Of a DNA stretch of 64,000 bases, positions 34,771 through 43,978 are shown one piece after another (position 1 is the stretch's first letter; each line of letters begins with the position of its first letter). The notes under the pieces were generated by a model, which saw nothing but the letters and a program-made list of their open reading frames with translations, was not told where the DNA came from and ran no database searches. The position numbers and the translations under genes are program-made. This DNA comes from Kofleriaceae bacterium (GTDB lineage: Bacteria; Myxococcota_A; Polyangia; Haliangiales; Haliangiaceae), in contig JACKDR010000005.1 in the NCBI GenBank assembly GCA_020633495.1, positions 107,501-171,500 of the forward strand, given 5' to 3'.

Positions 34771-35232
34771 GTGTCTCATCCGACGCTGGAGAAGTATCGC
34801 GGCCGGCTCGTCACGGTCCGCGCACCCGGGCTGCGCGGCAAGCGCACGGGCTGGGTCATCGACGAGGACGACGAGAGCTACGACTGGCGCAGCGACCTCG
34901 GCGACGCCGAGGACCAGGTCGACGCCGGCGAGCTGTTGCCGATCGTCTACCTCGGCGAGGTCGACGACGGCGAGCTGGTCGAGGGCGAGGGCTTCCTGCT
35001 GCTGGAGCCCGAATCTCAGGACCTGTTCCTGGTCGACGAGGGCAGCCTCGACGAGGAGCCGCGCGGCTCGCTCGACGAGCTGGTGCTGACCCCCATCGCC
35101 GGGCTCGACGACGACGACGACGAGGACGAGGACTACGACGTCGATGACGACGACGACCTCCCCGACGCTGGCGACGGCGTGGTCGGCGACGACGACGAGG
35201 GCGACGCCGAAGCGTCGGACGAGGACGAGTAG
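34771..35232 (+). CDS. Acidic-tailed protein, unknown function
   Basis: The product is 153 residues. A small N-terminal domain (SHPTLEKYRGRLVTVRAPGL then RKxTGWVIDEDDESYDW) is followed by a domain with VYLGEV and FLLLEPES and an Asp/Glu tail of about 50 residues. It is strongly acidic. I do not recognise the family. The GTG at 34771 was chosen because upstream in-frame codons look non-coding and AGAGGA lies 8 nt before it; an ATG at 34573 is possible. Confidence 0.6.
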   Translation: MSHPTLEKYRGRLVTVRAPGLRGKRTGWVIDEDDESYDWRSDLGDAEDQVDAGELLPIVYLGEVDDGELVEGEGFLLLEPESQDLFLVDEGSLDEEPRGSLDELVLTPIAGLDDDDDEDEDYDVDDDDDLPDAGDGVVGDDDEGDAEASDEDE

Positions 35233-35315
35233 GCCCGGCGGGCGACGGGATCGTCGCCCGCGGCGGAGCGCCGCTCAGTCCTTTCGGTGGGTTGCGAGAT
35301 CGTCGCAGAAACCTG

Positions 35316-35344
35316 TTGCGCTCGCTGAGCGGAATGAATATTCA
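35316..35344 (+). promoter_or_regulatory. TetR-gene promoter
   Basis: TTGCGC (35316-35321), 17 bp, then TATTCA (35339-35344). The -10 lies inside the palindromic operator, so repressor binding would block it. Confidence 0.5.
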
Positions 35345-35348
35345 TTCC
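35331..35348. promoter_or_regulatory. TetR operator 1 (perfect palindrome)
   Basis: GGAATGAATATTCATTCC is a perfect 18-bp inverted repeat 10 nt before the regulator start. It nearly repeats at 36026-36043. It is the typical shape of a TetR-family operator, implying autoregulation. Confidence 0.8.
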
Positions 35349-35358
35349 TCACCGACCG

Positions 35359-35973
35359 ATGAGCTCCCCCGCCGCCACCACGTCCCGCACGACCCTCAGC
35401 GGCGAGGCCGCCAAGGCGTTCAAGCGGGACGCCATCCTGGTGGCCGCGGTCGACCTGTTCGTCGAGCGCGGCTTCCACGGCACGGCGGTGCCCGAGATCG
35501 CGGAGCGCGCCGGCGTCGGCGCCGGCACCATCTACCGCTACTTCGCCTCCAAGGAGGCGATCGTCAACGCGATCTACCAGCGCTACAAGGGCGAGATCTT
35601 CGCCCGCATCATGAAGGGCTTCCCGCTCGAGGCCCCCGCCCGCCAGCAGTTCCATCACATGTGGCAGGGCTTCGCGGCGTTCGCCACCGCCGAGCCCAAG
35701 GCGTTCGCGTTCCTCGAGCTGCACCACCACGCCTCGTACCTCGACGCCGAGAGCTGCGGCGTCGAGGACCGGGTGATGCGCCTGGGGCTCGGCTTCGTCC
35801 AGGCCGCCCAGGCCCGCGGCGAGCTCAAGGCGATGCCCGCCATGCTGCTGATCTCGATCGCCATCGGCGCCTTCAACGGCGTCATGCGCAAGGCCTGGGA
35901 AGGCCACCTCGAGCTCACCCCCGAGCTCATCGCCCAGGCCGAGCAGTGCGCCTGGGAAGCCATCCGCGCCTGA
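35359..35973 (+). CDS. TetR-family transcriptional repressor
   Basis: The product is 204 residues. The N-terminal helix-turn-helix (about 23-65) is typical: AILVAAVDLFVERGFHGTAV, then EIAERAGVGAGTIYRYFASKEAI. The C-terminal ligand-binding part has LHHHASYLDAE and many Met/Ala. Its ligand is unknown. The operators at 35331 and 36026 make it a likely repressor of itself and of the SDR gene at 36094. Confidence 0.92.
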   Translation: MSSPAATTSRTTLSGEAAKAFKRDAILVAAVDLFVERGFHGTAVPEIAERAGVGAGTIYRYFASKEAIVNAIYQRYKGEIFARIMKGFPLEAPARQQFHHMWQGFAAFATAEPKAFAFLELHHHASYLDAESCGVEDRVMRLGLGFVQAAQARGELKAMPAMLLISIAIGAFNGVMRKAWEGHLELTPELIAQAEQCAWEAIRA

Positions 35974-36025
35974 CCCCGTGACGGTCGTGGGCCGCCCCGC
36001 CCACGGCTTCTCTTTCGTCCCGAAC

Positions 36026-36043
36026 GGAATGAACATTCATTCC
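36026..36043. promoter_or_regulatory. TetR operator 2
   Basis: GGAATGAACATTCATTCC differs from operator 1 at one central base. It lies 50 nt upstream of the SDR start, so the SDR is the probable regulated gene. Confidence 0.75.
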
Positions 36044-36093
36044 CAATCAACCAAACGCCCGGAAGTCCAGCAGATCGCAAGGAGAGCCACGCC

Positions 36094-37002
36094 ATGTCCA
36101 CCAAGCCCCAGATCGTCCTGCTCACCGGCGCCACCGCCGGCATCGGTCGCACCACCGCGCTGTACCTCGCCGGCCAGGGTCACCACGTGATCGCGACCGG
36201 GCGCCGGGTCGCCCAGCTCGAGGCGCTGCGCGCCGAGGCCGTCGCCAAGCAGCTGCCGGGCAAGCTCGACGTCACGCCGCTCGACGTCACCTCGCTCGAG
36301 TCGATCGATCGCGCCGTCGTCGAGGTCAACCGGCTCACCGCCGGCTACGGCGTCGACGTGCTGATCAACAACGCCGGCTTCGGCCTGCTCGGGCCGATGT
36401 CCGAGATCGGCGATGCCGAGCTGCGCCGCCAGTTCGACACCAACGTCTTCGGCCTGATGGCGGTGACCCGCGCGTTCCTGCCGGCGATGCAGGCGCGCCG
36501 CGCCGGCAAGCTGATCAACGTCTCGAGCGTCGGCGGCCGCATCACGCTGCCGTACTTCGGCGCCTACAACGGCACCAAGTACGCGGTCGAGTCGTTCTCG
36601 GACGCCCTGCGCTACGAGCTGCGCCCGTTCGGCATCCACGTCGTCGTGATCGAGCCCGGCGCGATCCGGACCAACTTCGGCGACACCGCGATGACCTCGG
36701 TCAACGCCTACGACGACACCGTCTACGGCGCCGCGCTGGCCAAGGCCGACCAGATGCGCGCGCGCATGGAGTCGACCGCCGCCGCGCCCGAGACCGTGGC
36801 CCGCGGCATCGCCCGCGCCATCCGCCGCCGCCGCCCCGCCGCCCGCTACGTGCTGCCGTACTTCAACAGCGGCGTCTTCGTGCTGCGCGCGCTGCTGCCG
36901 CAGCGGGCCTGGGACTGGGCGATGCGCCGCCTCGGCTACCTCAGCCCGCGCCTGCTCGACGCCCGCCCCACCGAGGCGCTGCCGTCGCCGACCGCGTCGT
37001 GA
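36094..37002 (+). CDS. Short-chain dehydrogenase/reductase
   Basis: The product is 302 residues, a classical SDR: TGATAGIG nucleotide-binding loop (12-19), NNAGFG, and catalytic Ser/Tyr/Lys in INVSSVGGR and YNGTK. The long C-terminal helix region with YVLPYFNS and ALLPQRAWDWAMRR suggests membrane association, as in retinol dehydrogenase or DltE-like SDRs. The substrate is unknown, probably lipophilic. The Shine-Dalgarno AAGGAG (36079-36084) and the upstream operator show a leader longer than usual here and TetR control. Confidence 0.88.
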   Translation: MSTKPQIVLLTGATAGIGRTTALYLAGQGHHVIATGRRVAQLEALRAEAVAKQLPGKLDVTPLDVTSLESIDRAVVEVNRLTAGYGVDVLINNAGFGLLGPMSEIGDAELRRQFDTNVFGLMAVTRAFLPAMQARRAGKLINVSSVGGRITLPYFGAYNGTKYAVESFSDALRYELRPFGIHVVVIEPGAIRTNFGDTAMTSVNAYDDTVYGAALAKADQMRARMESTAAAPETVARGIARAIRRRRPAARYVLPYFNSGVFVLRALLPQRAWDWAMRRLGYLSPRLLDARPTEALPSPTAS

Positions 37003-37036
37003 GCCGCGGCCGGCTGCGCGCCCCGCGCGAGTGAGC

Positions 37037-37042
37037 TAGGGT
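37037..37042 (+). promoter_or_regulatory. -10-like box TAGGGT
   Basis: TAGGGT ends 6 nt before the ATG at 37049. Confidence 0.35.
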
Positions 37043-37048
37043 CGCGCG

Positions 37049-38350
37049 ATGGACCTCGCCGCTCCCTACGCCGAGCACGTCGCGCACCTCACCGCCGCGT
37101 ACGGCCGCGCCGCCGCCGCGGCCGGCTACGACGTCGTCGTCGTGCACGCCGGCCGCGCCACCCTCCGCGATCGCTTCGACGACCAGCACTGGCCGCTGCG
37201 TCCGACGCCGGCCTTCGCGCACTGGCTCCCGCTCGCCGAGCCGGACGCGTGTCTGGTGCTGGTCGCCGGGCGTCGCCCCCGCCTGCTCCGCCCCCGCATC
37301 GACGACTACTGGGAGGCGCCGCCGCCGCCGCCGCCGCCGTGGGTGCTGGCACAGTTCGACGTCGAGGACGGCGACCCCGCGCGCGCGACCTTGCCCGCCG
37401 GGCGGCGCGCCGTGGTGTCGAGCGCGCCGGCGCCGTGGCTCGACGCCGGCGACGCCGACGTCAACCCGGCGGCGCTGATCGCCGGGCTCGACGCGGTCCG
37501 CACCCGCAAGACCGCCTACGAGCGCGCGTGCCTGGCCGAGGCCACGCGCCGCGCGGTCCGCGGTCACCGCCGCGCCGTCGCCGACTTCACCGCCGGCGAT
37601 CCGTCGGAGCTGGCATTGCACCTCGCCTACCTCGACGCCAGCGGCCAGGACGACGTCGACACGCCGTACAAGAACATCGTCGCGCTCGGCGAGCACGGCG
37701 CGTTCCTGCACTACGTCACCTACCAGGCCCAGGCGCCGGGCCGCGCCGCGCAGTCGCTGCTGGTCGACGCCGGCGCGCAGTGCCACGGCTACGCCTCGGA
37801 CATCACCCGCACCACCGTGCGCGGCCACGGCGCCGACGTCGATCTGTTCCGCGCCCTGGTCGAGCGGGTCGACGCCTACCAGCAGGCGCTGATCCGGCAG
37901 ATCCAGCCCGGGCTGCCCTACGAGGAGCTGCACGACCGCAGCCACGAGCTGCTCGCCGAGGCGCTGGTCGATCTCGAGATCGGGCGCGGCTCGGCGGAGG
38001 CGCTGGTGGCGCGCGGCGTGACCCGCGCGCTGTACCCGCACGGCCTCGGCCACTCGCTCGGCATCCAGGTCCACGACGTCGGCATGAAGCCGAGCGCGCC
38101 CCGCGCCGACAACCCGTGGCTGCGCAACACCAGCACGATCGAGGTCGGCCAGGTGTTCACGATCGAGCCCGGCTGCTACGTCATCGAGGCGCTGCTGGCG
38201 CCGCTGCGCGCGGACGATCGCCGCGGCCTGCTCGACTGGGACGCGGTCGCCGCGCTGGGCCGGTTCGGCGGGGTCCGCATCGAGGACAACATCGCGGTCA
38301 CCGCCGACGGCATCGTCGACCTGACCCGCGACGCGTTCGCGGCGGCCTGA
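37049..38350 (+). CDS. pepQ: Xaa-Pro dipeptidase (prolidase)
   Basis: The product is 433 residues. An N-terminal creatinase-like domain contains a Pro8 stretch, followed by the pita-bread metallopeptidase. Dinuclear metal ligands are visible: VDAG (Asp), SDITR (Asp), GLGHSLG (His), TIEPG (Glu) and RIEDN (Glu). Length and order match bacterial PepQ, which cleaves dipeptides with C-terminal proline. It is cytoplasmic, since no signal peptide is seen. Confidence 0.88.
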   Translation: MDLAAPYAEHVAHLTAAYGRAAAAAGYDVVVVHAGRATLRDRFDDQHWPLRPTPAFAHWLPLAEPDACLVLVAGRRPRLLRPRIDDYWEAPPPPPPPWVLAQFDVEDGDPARATLPAGRRAVVSSAPAPWLDAGDADVNPAALIAGLDAVRTRKTAYERACLAEATRRAVRGHRRAVADFTAGDPSELALHLAYLDASGQDDVDTPYKNIVALGEHGAFLHYVTYQAQAPGRAAQSLLVDAGAQCHGYASDITRTTVRGHGADVDLFRALVERVDAYQQALIRQIQPGLPYEELHDRSHELLAEALVDLEIGRGSAEALVARGVTRALYPHGLGHSLGIQVHDVGMKPSAPRADNPWLRNTSTIEVGQVFTIEPGCYVIEALLAPLRADDRRGLLDWDAVAALGRFGGVRIEDNIAVTADGIVDLTRDAFAAA

Positions 38351-38428
38351 CCGCGCCGACCGGCCGCCCGGCGCGCGGCGCCCGGCGCGGGCCTGACCGC
38401 GCCGGCGCGACGTGGTATGCACCCGGCC

Positions 38429-39766
38429 ATGTTCCGTCGTTCCGTCCTCGCCTCCTTCGTCGTCGTCGCGACCGCGGTGGCCGGGTGCCAGAAGGGCACC
38501 GACGCGCCGGCCGCCAAGTCCAAGGAGGCCGACCCGGCGGTCGACCTGCCCGAGCGGGCCACCAAGCCGACCGCGGAGCGGCCGCCGACCCCGCCGGCGC
38601 CGCCCAAGGCGACCGCCAAGCAGGTGCCGGCGCCGTTCGACGTCAAGACCCCGCCCGGCGACGCCGAGAAGACCGCCAGCGGGATGATCTTCAAGAGCAT
38701 CACCGAGGGCACCGGCGCGACGCCCGGTCCCAACGATCAGGTCAAGGTCCGGTACTCGGCGTGGCGCGAGGACGGCACCACCTTCGCGACCACCGAGCCG
38801 GCGACCGAGCCGACCGCGATGTTCCTGTTCTCGAGCGCGCCCGGCTTCACCGAGGCGCTGCAGAAGATGAAGGTCGGCGGCAAGGCGATGTTCTGGCTGC
38901 CGCCGAACATCGGCTACCCCGGCACGCCGCGCGGCAACCCCGAGACCCTGGCCTACGCGGTCGAGCTGGTCGACGTCGTGTGGTCGCCGGCGACCCCACC
39001 CGACGTCGCCAAGGCGCCGGCCGACGCCACCCGCACCAAGTCCGGCCTGCGCTGGAAGAAGGTCAAGAGCGCCAGCGGCGACAAGCCGCGGGCGTGGGAC
39101 GTCGTCCACCTCGCGTACACCGGCTGGGACGCGACCGGCAAGATCATCGACTCGAGCGAGGTCTACGGCAAGCCGGTGACCGCGCCGCTGGACCGGCTGC
39201 CGCCGGTGTTCGGCGAGGTGCTGCCGCAGCTGGCCGCCGGCGAGCGCGCCCGCATGTGGTTCCCCGCCGAGACCCTGGGGCCGCGCCGCCCGGGCATGCC
39301 CGAGGGCGATCTGTGCTTCGAGGTGTCGCTCACCGAGATCACCCGCCGCGCCGAGCCGCCCAAGGCGCCGGCGACCGTGGCCAAGCCGCCGGCCGACGCC
39401 AAGAAGACCCCCAAGGGCGTCTCGTACCAGGTGCTCGCGACCGACCCGTCGCTGCCCGGCGCCGGCACCAAGCCGGCGGCCACCGACCGGGTCACCGTCA
39501 ACTACTCGGGCTGGACCACCGACGGCAAGCTGTTCGACAGCTCGATCCCCGACGGCACGCCGCGGACGTTCTCGGTCAACGGCGTGATCGCCGGCTGGAC
39601 CGACGCGCTGCTGATGATGTCGGTCGGCGACACCTGGCGGGTGTGGATCCCCGAGGAGCTGGCCTACAAGGGCGCGCCCAACAAGCCGCAGGGCATGCTG
39701 GTGTTCGACGTCCAGCTGCTCGGCATCAACCAGCCGCCGCCGACGCCCGCGCACGGCGCCCCGTGA
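38429..39766 (+). CDS. Triple FKBP-domain peptidyl-prolyl isomerase lipoprotein
   Basis: The product is 445 residues. A lipoprotein signal gives Cys20 (TAVAGC), followed by a Pro/Lys/Ala linker. Three FKBP-like domains follow (about 85-175, 200-300, 320-435). Only the third keeps the near-canonical motifs VTVNYSGWTTDGKLFDSS, VIAGWTDALLMMSVGD and MLVFDVQLL; the first two lack several active-site aromatics. It is probably a periplasmic, membrane-tethered folding factor. The ATG at 38429 is preferred over 38417 because TATGCA ends 7 nt before it and the signal peptide begins there. Confidence 0.85.
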   Translation: MFRRSVLASFVVVATAVAGCQKGTDAPAAKSKEADPAVDLPERATKPTAERPPTPPAPPKATAKQVPAPFDVKTPPGDAEKTASGMIFKSITEGTGATPGPNDQVKVRYSAWREDGTTFATTEPATEPTAMFLFSSAPGFTEALQKMKVGGKAMFWLPPNIGYPGTPRGNPETLAYAVELVDVVWSPATPPDVAKAPADATRTKSGLRWKKVKSASGDKPRAWDVVHLAYTGWDATGKIIDSSEVYGKPVTAPLDRLPPVFGEVLPQLAAGERARMWFPAETLGPRRPGMPEGDLCFEVSLTEITRRAEPPKAPATVAKPPADAKKTPKGVSYQVLATDPSLPGAGTKPAATDRVTVNYSGWTTDGKLFDSSIPDGTPRTFSVNGVIAGWTDALLMMSVGDTWRVWIPEELAYKGAPNKPQGMLVFDVQLLGINQPPPTPAHGAP

Positions 39767-40830
39767 TCCCGCCGGCGGCGGTGCTCGCGGCGTGGGGCTG
39801 GCGCGCCGAGCAAGCGACGCCGCTCGCGGGCGGGCTGATCAACGCCACCTTCGCGATCCGCGACGGCGACGCGCCGGTCGCGGTGCTGCAGCGGCTGCAC
39901 CCGGTGTTCGGCGCCGAGGTCAACCTCGACCTCGAGGCGGTCACCGCGCACCTGGCGGCGCGCGGGCTGACCACTCCGCGGCTGCGGCGCACCGTCGGCG
40001 GCGACGCCTGGGTCGAGGACGGCGGCGTGTGGCGCGCGCTGACCTGGGTCGACGGCACCACCGTCCACGCGGTGCCGGACCCGCGCTGGGCCACGGCCGG
40101 CGGCGAGCTGGTCGGCCGGTTCCACCGCGCGGTCGACGACCTGCGCCACGACTACCACTTCGCGCGCGCCGGCGTGCACGACACCGCGGCGCACCTGGCG
40201 CGGCTGCAGGCCCGGCTCGACGGCGACGCCGCGACGGCAGGCGACGGCGACGGCGACGGCGACGCCGCGACGCCCGCGCTGATCGGCGACGCCCGCGCGC
40301 TCGGCGCCGAGATCGTGGCGACCGCGGCCGACCTGCCGCCGCTGGATCCCGCGGCGCCGCGCCGCCACGTCCACGGCGACCTCAAGCTCTCGAACCTGCT
40401 GTTCGACGACGCCGGGGCGACGCCGCGCGGCATTTGCCTGCTCGACCTCGACACCCTCGGCCGCGGCACGCTGGCCTTCGAGCTCGGCGACGCGATGCGG
40501 TCGTGGTGCAACCCGCGCGGCGAGGACGAGGCCGCGGCCCGCTTCGAGCTGCCCATCTTCGCCGCCGCGATCGCGGCGTGGCGCGACGTCGTCGGCGACC
40601 GCTACGGCCGCGACGAGCTGGCCTCGGTCGCGGTCGGGCTCGAGACCGTGTGCGTCGAGCTGGCGGCCCGGTTCTGCGTCGACGTCTTCGACGACGCCTA
40701 CTTCGGCTGGGATCCGGCGCGGTTCGGCTCGCGGCGCGCCCACAACCTGGTGCGGGCGCGCGGCCAGCTGGCGCTCGGCCGCCAGGTCCGCGACCACCGC
40801 GACGCCCTGCTGGCCGCGCTCCTGGCGTGA
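39763..40830 (+). CDS. APH-family phosphotransferase
   Basis: The product is 355 residues, with the aminoglycoside phosphotransferase/choline kinase fold: an N-terminal lobe (PLAGGLINATFAI), catalytic HVHGDLKLSNLLF (Brenner motif) and metal-binding LLDLDTLGRG. The substrate could be a small amino-alcohol or sugar (compare N-acetylhexosamine 1-kinases); this is inference. A GDGDGDGD insertion at about 155-163 is an acidic low-complexity linker. The GTG at 39763 overlaps the FKBP stop by 4 bp. Confidence 0.82.
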   Translation: MIPPAAVLAAWGWRAEQATPLAGGLINATFAIRDGDAPVAVLQRLHPVFGAEVNLDLEAVTAHLAARGLTTPRLRRTVGGDAWVEDGGVWRALTWVDGTTVHAVPDPRWATAGGELVGRFHRAVDDLRHDYHFARAGVHDTAAHLARLQARLDGDAATAGDGDGDGDAATPALIGDARALGAEIVATAADLPPLDPAAPRRHVHGDLKLSNLLFDDAGATPRGICLLDLDTLGRGTLAFELGDAMRSWCNPRGEDEAAARFELPIFAAAIAAWRDVVGDRYGRDELASVAVGLETVCVELAARFCVDVFDDAYFGWDPARFGSRRAHNLVRARGQLALGRQVRDHRDALLAALLA

Positions 40831-40960
40831 CCGGCGTCGCGCCCGGCGCGCGCGCCGGCGCCGCCGCCAACCGGCTGTGATCCGCGGATCGCAGGGGCTG
40901 CGGGCGGCTGTGAGCGGACGTGGTTCCGGGGGCCCGGGTTCTGGGCCACAATGCCCGTCC

Positions 40961-43900
40961 ATGCTCCCGCGCACCCGGCTCGTGTCCGCCGCGCTGCTCG
41001 CCGCCGCCGCGGCCGTCGTCGCCCCCGCCACCGCCACCGCGTTCGTCCCCGGCCGCGCCCTCCACCACGCCCCGCCGGTCGCCGCCGCCCCCGCCGCCGC
41101 GGTCAAGGCGCCGCTGCGCCAGGGCATCGACGTCACCGCGGTGATGCCGACCCGGGTCGGCCACGCCTGGCAGCGCTTCCGCGACGCCGAGGGCGCCGGC
41201 TGGCGCGCCACCTGGGACCGCGCCACCGGCGTGCCCAGCCGGATCTGGGGCAGCCACGTCGACGTCCCCGGCGCCAACCGCTCGCCCGACGTCGCGCTGT
41301 GGGCGGCGCTGCGCTTCCTCGCCGACCACGTCGACCTGCTGGCGCCCGGCGCGTCGCCGACCGACTTCGTGCCGGTGTCGAACCACGACGACGGCCACGG
41401 CCTGCGCTCGATCGGCTTCGCCCAGTACCACCAGGGCGTGCGCGTGGTCGGCGGCCAGGTCAGCTTCCGCTTCAAGCACGACCGGCTGTTCGTGATCGCG
41501 TCGCAGGCGCTGCCGCGGGTCCGGGTGCCGGCGATCGCGCGCGGCCGCGCCGCCGCCGCGGTCGTCGACCAGGCCCGCGACGCCACCGCGACCGAGCTCG
41601 GCCTCACCGGCGCGACCGCGCGGGCCGCGGGCGACGCCGTGATCGTGCCGCTGGTCACCGACGACGCCGTCCTCGGCTACCGCCTGGCCGCGCCGGTCGA
41701 CGTCGACGCCGGGGCCGCCGGGGCCTGGACGGTCTACGCCGACCCGACGTCGGGCGCGCCGCTGGTGCGCGTCGATCGCCGCCACTGGGCCACCGGCACC
41801 GTCCTGTTCGACGCCCCCGAGCGCTACCCCGGCGGCGGCCGCGTCGACTACCCGGCGCGCCTGGTCAACGTCACCGTCGACGGCGGCCCGGCGACGACCT
41901 CGGCGGACGGCACGGTGGCGTGGGGCCGCGACCAGTCGGTCCCGCTGGTCACGACCGTCGGCGGCGAGCGGGTCCAGATCATCAACGTCGACAGCGCCGG
42001 CGGCGACGATCCGCCGGAGGCCACCGCCAACCTGACGATCGCGCCCGACGGCACCGCGCGGTGGAGCGAGGCCGGCACCGACATCCTCGACGCCCAGCTC
42101 GCGACCTACGTCCACGCCCAGATCGCCAAGGACTTCGCGCGCACGATCCTCACCGATCCGCAGGCGCTGGCCTACGTCGACGACATCCTGCCCGCGACCG
42201 TCAACATCAACGACGACTGCAACGCCTACTACACCCGCAACAGCGACCAGCAGGGCACCGTCAACTTCTTCGCGGCGTCGCCGCAGTGCGAGAACACCGG
42301 CCGCCTCGCCGACGTCGTCTATCACGAGTTCGGCCACGGCGTGCACGACTTCTCGGTGATCGACGGCGTCGGCTCGTTCGACGGCGCGATGAGCGAGGGC
42401 GCGGCCGACTTCCTGTCGGCGATCATCACCGAGGACCACGGCATGGGCCGCGGCTTCTTCTACGACGACCGGCCGCTGCGCGACATCGACGAGGCCGACC
42501 GCGAGCGGATCTGGCCCGACGACGTCGGCGAGATCCACGACACCGGCATCATCTACAGCGGCGCGCTGTGGGACATGCGCAAGGCCGCGATCGACCTGCT
42601 CGGCGACGTCGAGGGCCGCGCCTTCGCGGCGCGCATCTACGTCGGCACGCTGCAGCGCGCGACCGACATCCCGTCGTCGCTGCTCGAGGCGCTGGTCACC
42701 GACGACGACGACGGCGACCTCGGCAACGGCACCCCCAACGAGTGCCTGATCCGCGAGGCCTTCGGCCGCCACGGCCTGCGCACCGTGTCGGCGTCGATCG
42801 AGAACGTCGGCGCCCTCGCCGCCACCGCCGGCGAGACCACGACCCCGGTCACGGTCACGCTGGGCGGGCTGTCGGTGGCGTGCACCGGCGACGAGGTCGA
42901 CCACGTCACGCTGTCGTGGCTGCCGCGCAGCGACGCCGACTCGCCGGCGACCGGGTCGACGCTGATGTCGCCCGGCCCGGGCGACACCTTCACCGGTGAC
43001 CTGCCGCTGCCCGATCCCGGCCAGGTCGGCCTGTACCGGGTCGAGGTCAGCTTCTTCGACGGCACGTCGACGCTGTTCCCCGACAACCGCGGCGACCCCT
43101 ACTACGAGGTCTACCGCGGCGAGACCGTCGAGCTGTACTGCGACGACTTCGAGGCCGATCCGTTCGCCCCCGGGCCCGACGCCTGGACCCACGGCGCCGA
43201 GGCCGGCGACGACCCGTGGCAGTGGGGCCCGCCGCTGGGCCTCGCCACCGACCCCGACGCCGCGTACTCCGGCGACAACGTCGTCGGCATGTGGCTCGAC
43301 TCCGACGACGGCCAGTACCAGCCGTCGAGCGTGTCGTGGCTGCAGTCGCCGGTGATCGACGTCGGCGACTACAGCGACGTCCGCCTCCACTACCGGCGCT
43401 GGCTCGGCGTCGAGGACGGCTTCTACGACAAGGCGACGATCTACGCCAACGGCGAGGTCGCGTGGCAGAACTACGACAGCGGCCAGAGCCTCGACGCCAG
43501 CCGCCACACCCTCGACGCCGACTGGGTCTTCAAGGACGTCGCGCTGTCGACCCGGATCTACGACGGCACGGTCCAGCTGATGTTCGAGCTGACCTCCGAC
43601 GAGGGCCTCGAGTTCGGCGGCTGGACCCTCGACGACGTCTGCGTGGTCGCCAACCCCAACAGCGTGTGCGGCGACGGCGTCATCACCGGCTCGGAGCAGT
43701 GCGACGACGGCGACGACAACGCCGACGCCCCCGACGCCTGCCGGGTCAACTGCCGGCGCGCCCGCTGCGGCGACGGCATCGTCGACCAGCTCGAGCAGTG
43801 CGACGACGGCGGCCGCGCCGACGGCGACGGCTGCTCGCGGATCTGCGAGCTCGAGGGCGAGCCGGACGGCTGCTGCTCGTCGAGCGACCAGCCGTCGAAG

Positions 43901-43978
43901 GCGATCGCGCCGCTGCTGCTGGCGGCGTTCGGGCTGCTGGCGATGCGGCGGCGCCGTCGCCCCGGGCCGCGGGCGTGA
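40961..43978 (+). CDS. Secreted zinc metalloprotease with MYXO-CTERM tail
   Basis: The product is 1005 residues. Signal peptide to about residue 27, FTP-like propeptide, then a zinc-binding site HEFGH (455-459) with a downstream SEGAADF Glu, as in M36/fungalysin-like and thermolysin-like peptidases. A beta-sandwich region (PVIDVGDYSDVRLHYRRWL and beyond) and two DUF4215-like Cys repeats (CGDGVITGSEQCDDG; CGDGIVDQLEQCDDG) follow. The C-terminus is GCCSSSDQPS, a membrane helix and RRRRR, the MYXO-CTERM sorting pattern. It is probably exported and cell-surface anchored. The ATG at 40961 follows CACAAT by 8 nt. Confidence 0.88.
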   Translation: MLPRTRLVSAALLAAAAAVVAPATATAFVPGRALHHAPPVAAAPAAAVKAPLRQGIDVTAVMPTRVGHAWQRFRDAEGAGWRATWDRATGVPSRIWGSHVDVPGANRSPDVALWAALRFLADHVDLLAPGASPTDFVPVSNHDDGHGLRSIGFAQYHQGVRVVGGQVSFRFKHDRLFVIASQALPRVRVPAIARGRAAAAVVDQARDATATELGLTGATARAAGDAVIVPLVTDDAVLGYRLAAPVDVDAGAAGAWTVYADPTSGAPLVRVDRRHWATGTVLFDAPERYPGGGRVDYPARLVNVTVDGGPATTSADGTVAWGRDQSVPLVTTVGGERVQIINVDSAGGDDPPEATANLTIAPDGTARWSEAGTDILDAQLATYVHAQIAKDFARTILTDPQALAYVDDILPATVNINDDCNAYYTRNSDQQGTVNFFAASPQCENTGRLADVVYHEFGHGVHDFSVIDGVGSFDGAMSEGAADFLSAIITEDHGMGRGFFYDDRPLRDIDEADRERIWPDDVGEIHDTGIIYSGALWDMRKAAIDLLGDVEGRAFAARIYVGTLQRATDIPSSLLEALVTDDDDGDLGNGTPNECLIREAFGRHGLRTVSASIENVGALAATAGETTTPVTVTLGGLSVACTGDEVDHVTLSWLPRSDADSPATGSTLMSPGPGDTFTGDLPLPDPGQVGLYRVEVSFFDGTSTLFPDNRGDPYYEVYRGETVELYCDDFEADPFAPGPDAWTHGAEAGDDPWQWGPPLGLATDPDAAYSGDNVVGMWLDSDDGQYQPSSVSWLQSPVIDVGDYSDVRLHYRRWLGVEDGFYDKATIYANGEVAWQNYDSGQSLDASRHTLDADWVFKDVALSTRIYDGTVQLMFELTSDEGLEFGGWTLDDVCVVANPNSVCGDGVITGSEQCDDGDDNADAPDACRVNCRRARCGDGIVDQLEQCDDGGRADGDGCSRICELEGEPDGCCSSSDQPSKAIAPLLLAAFGLLAMRRRRRPGPRA

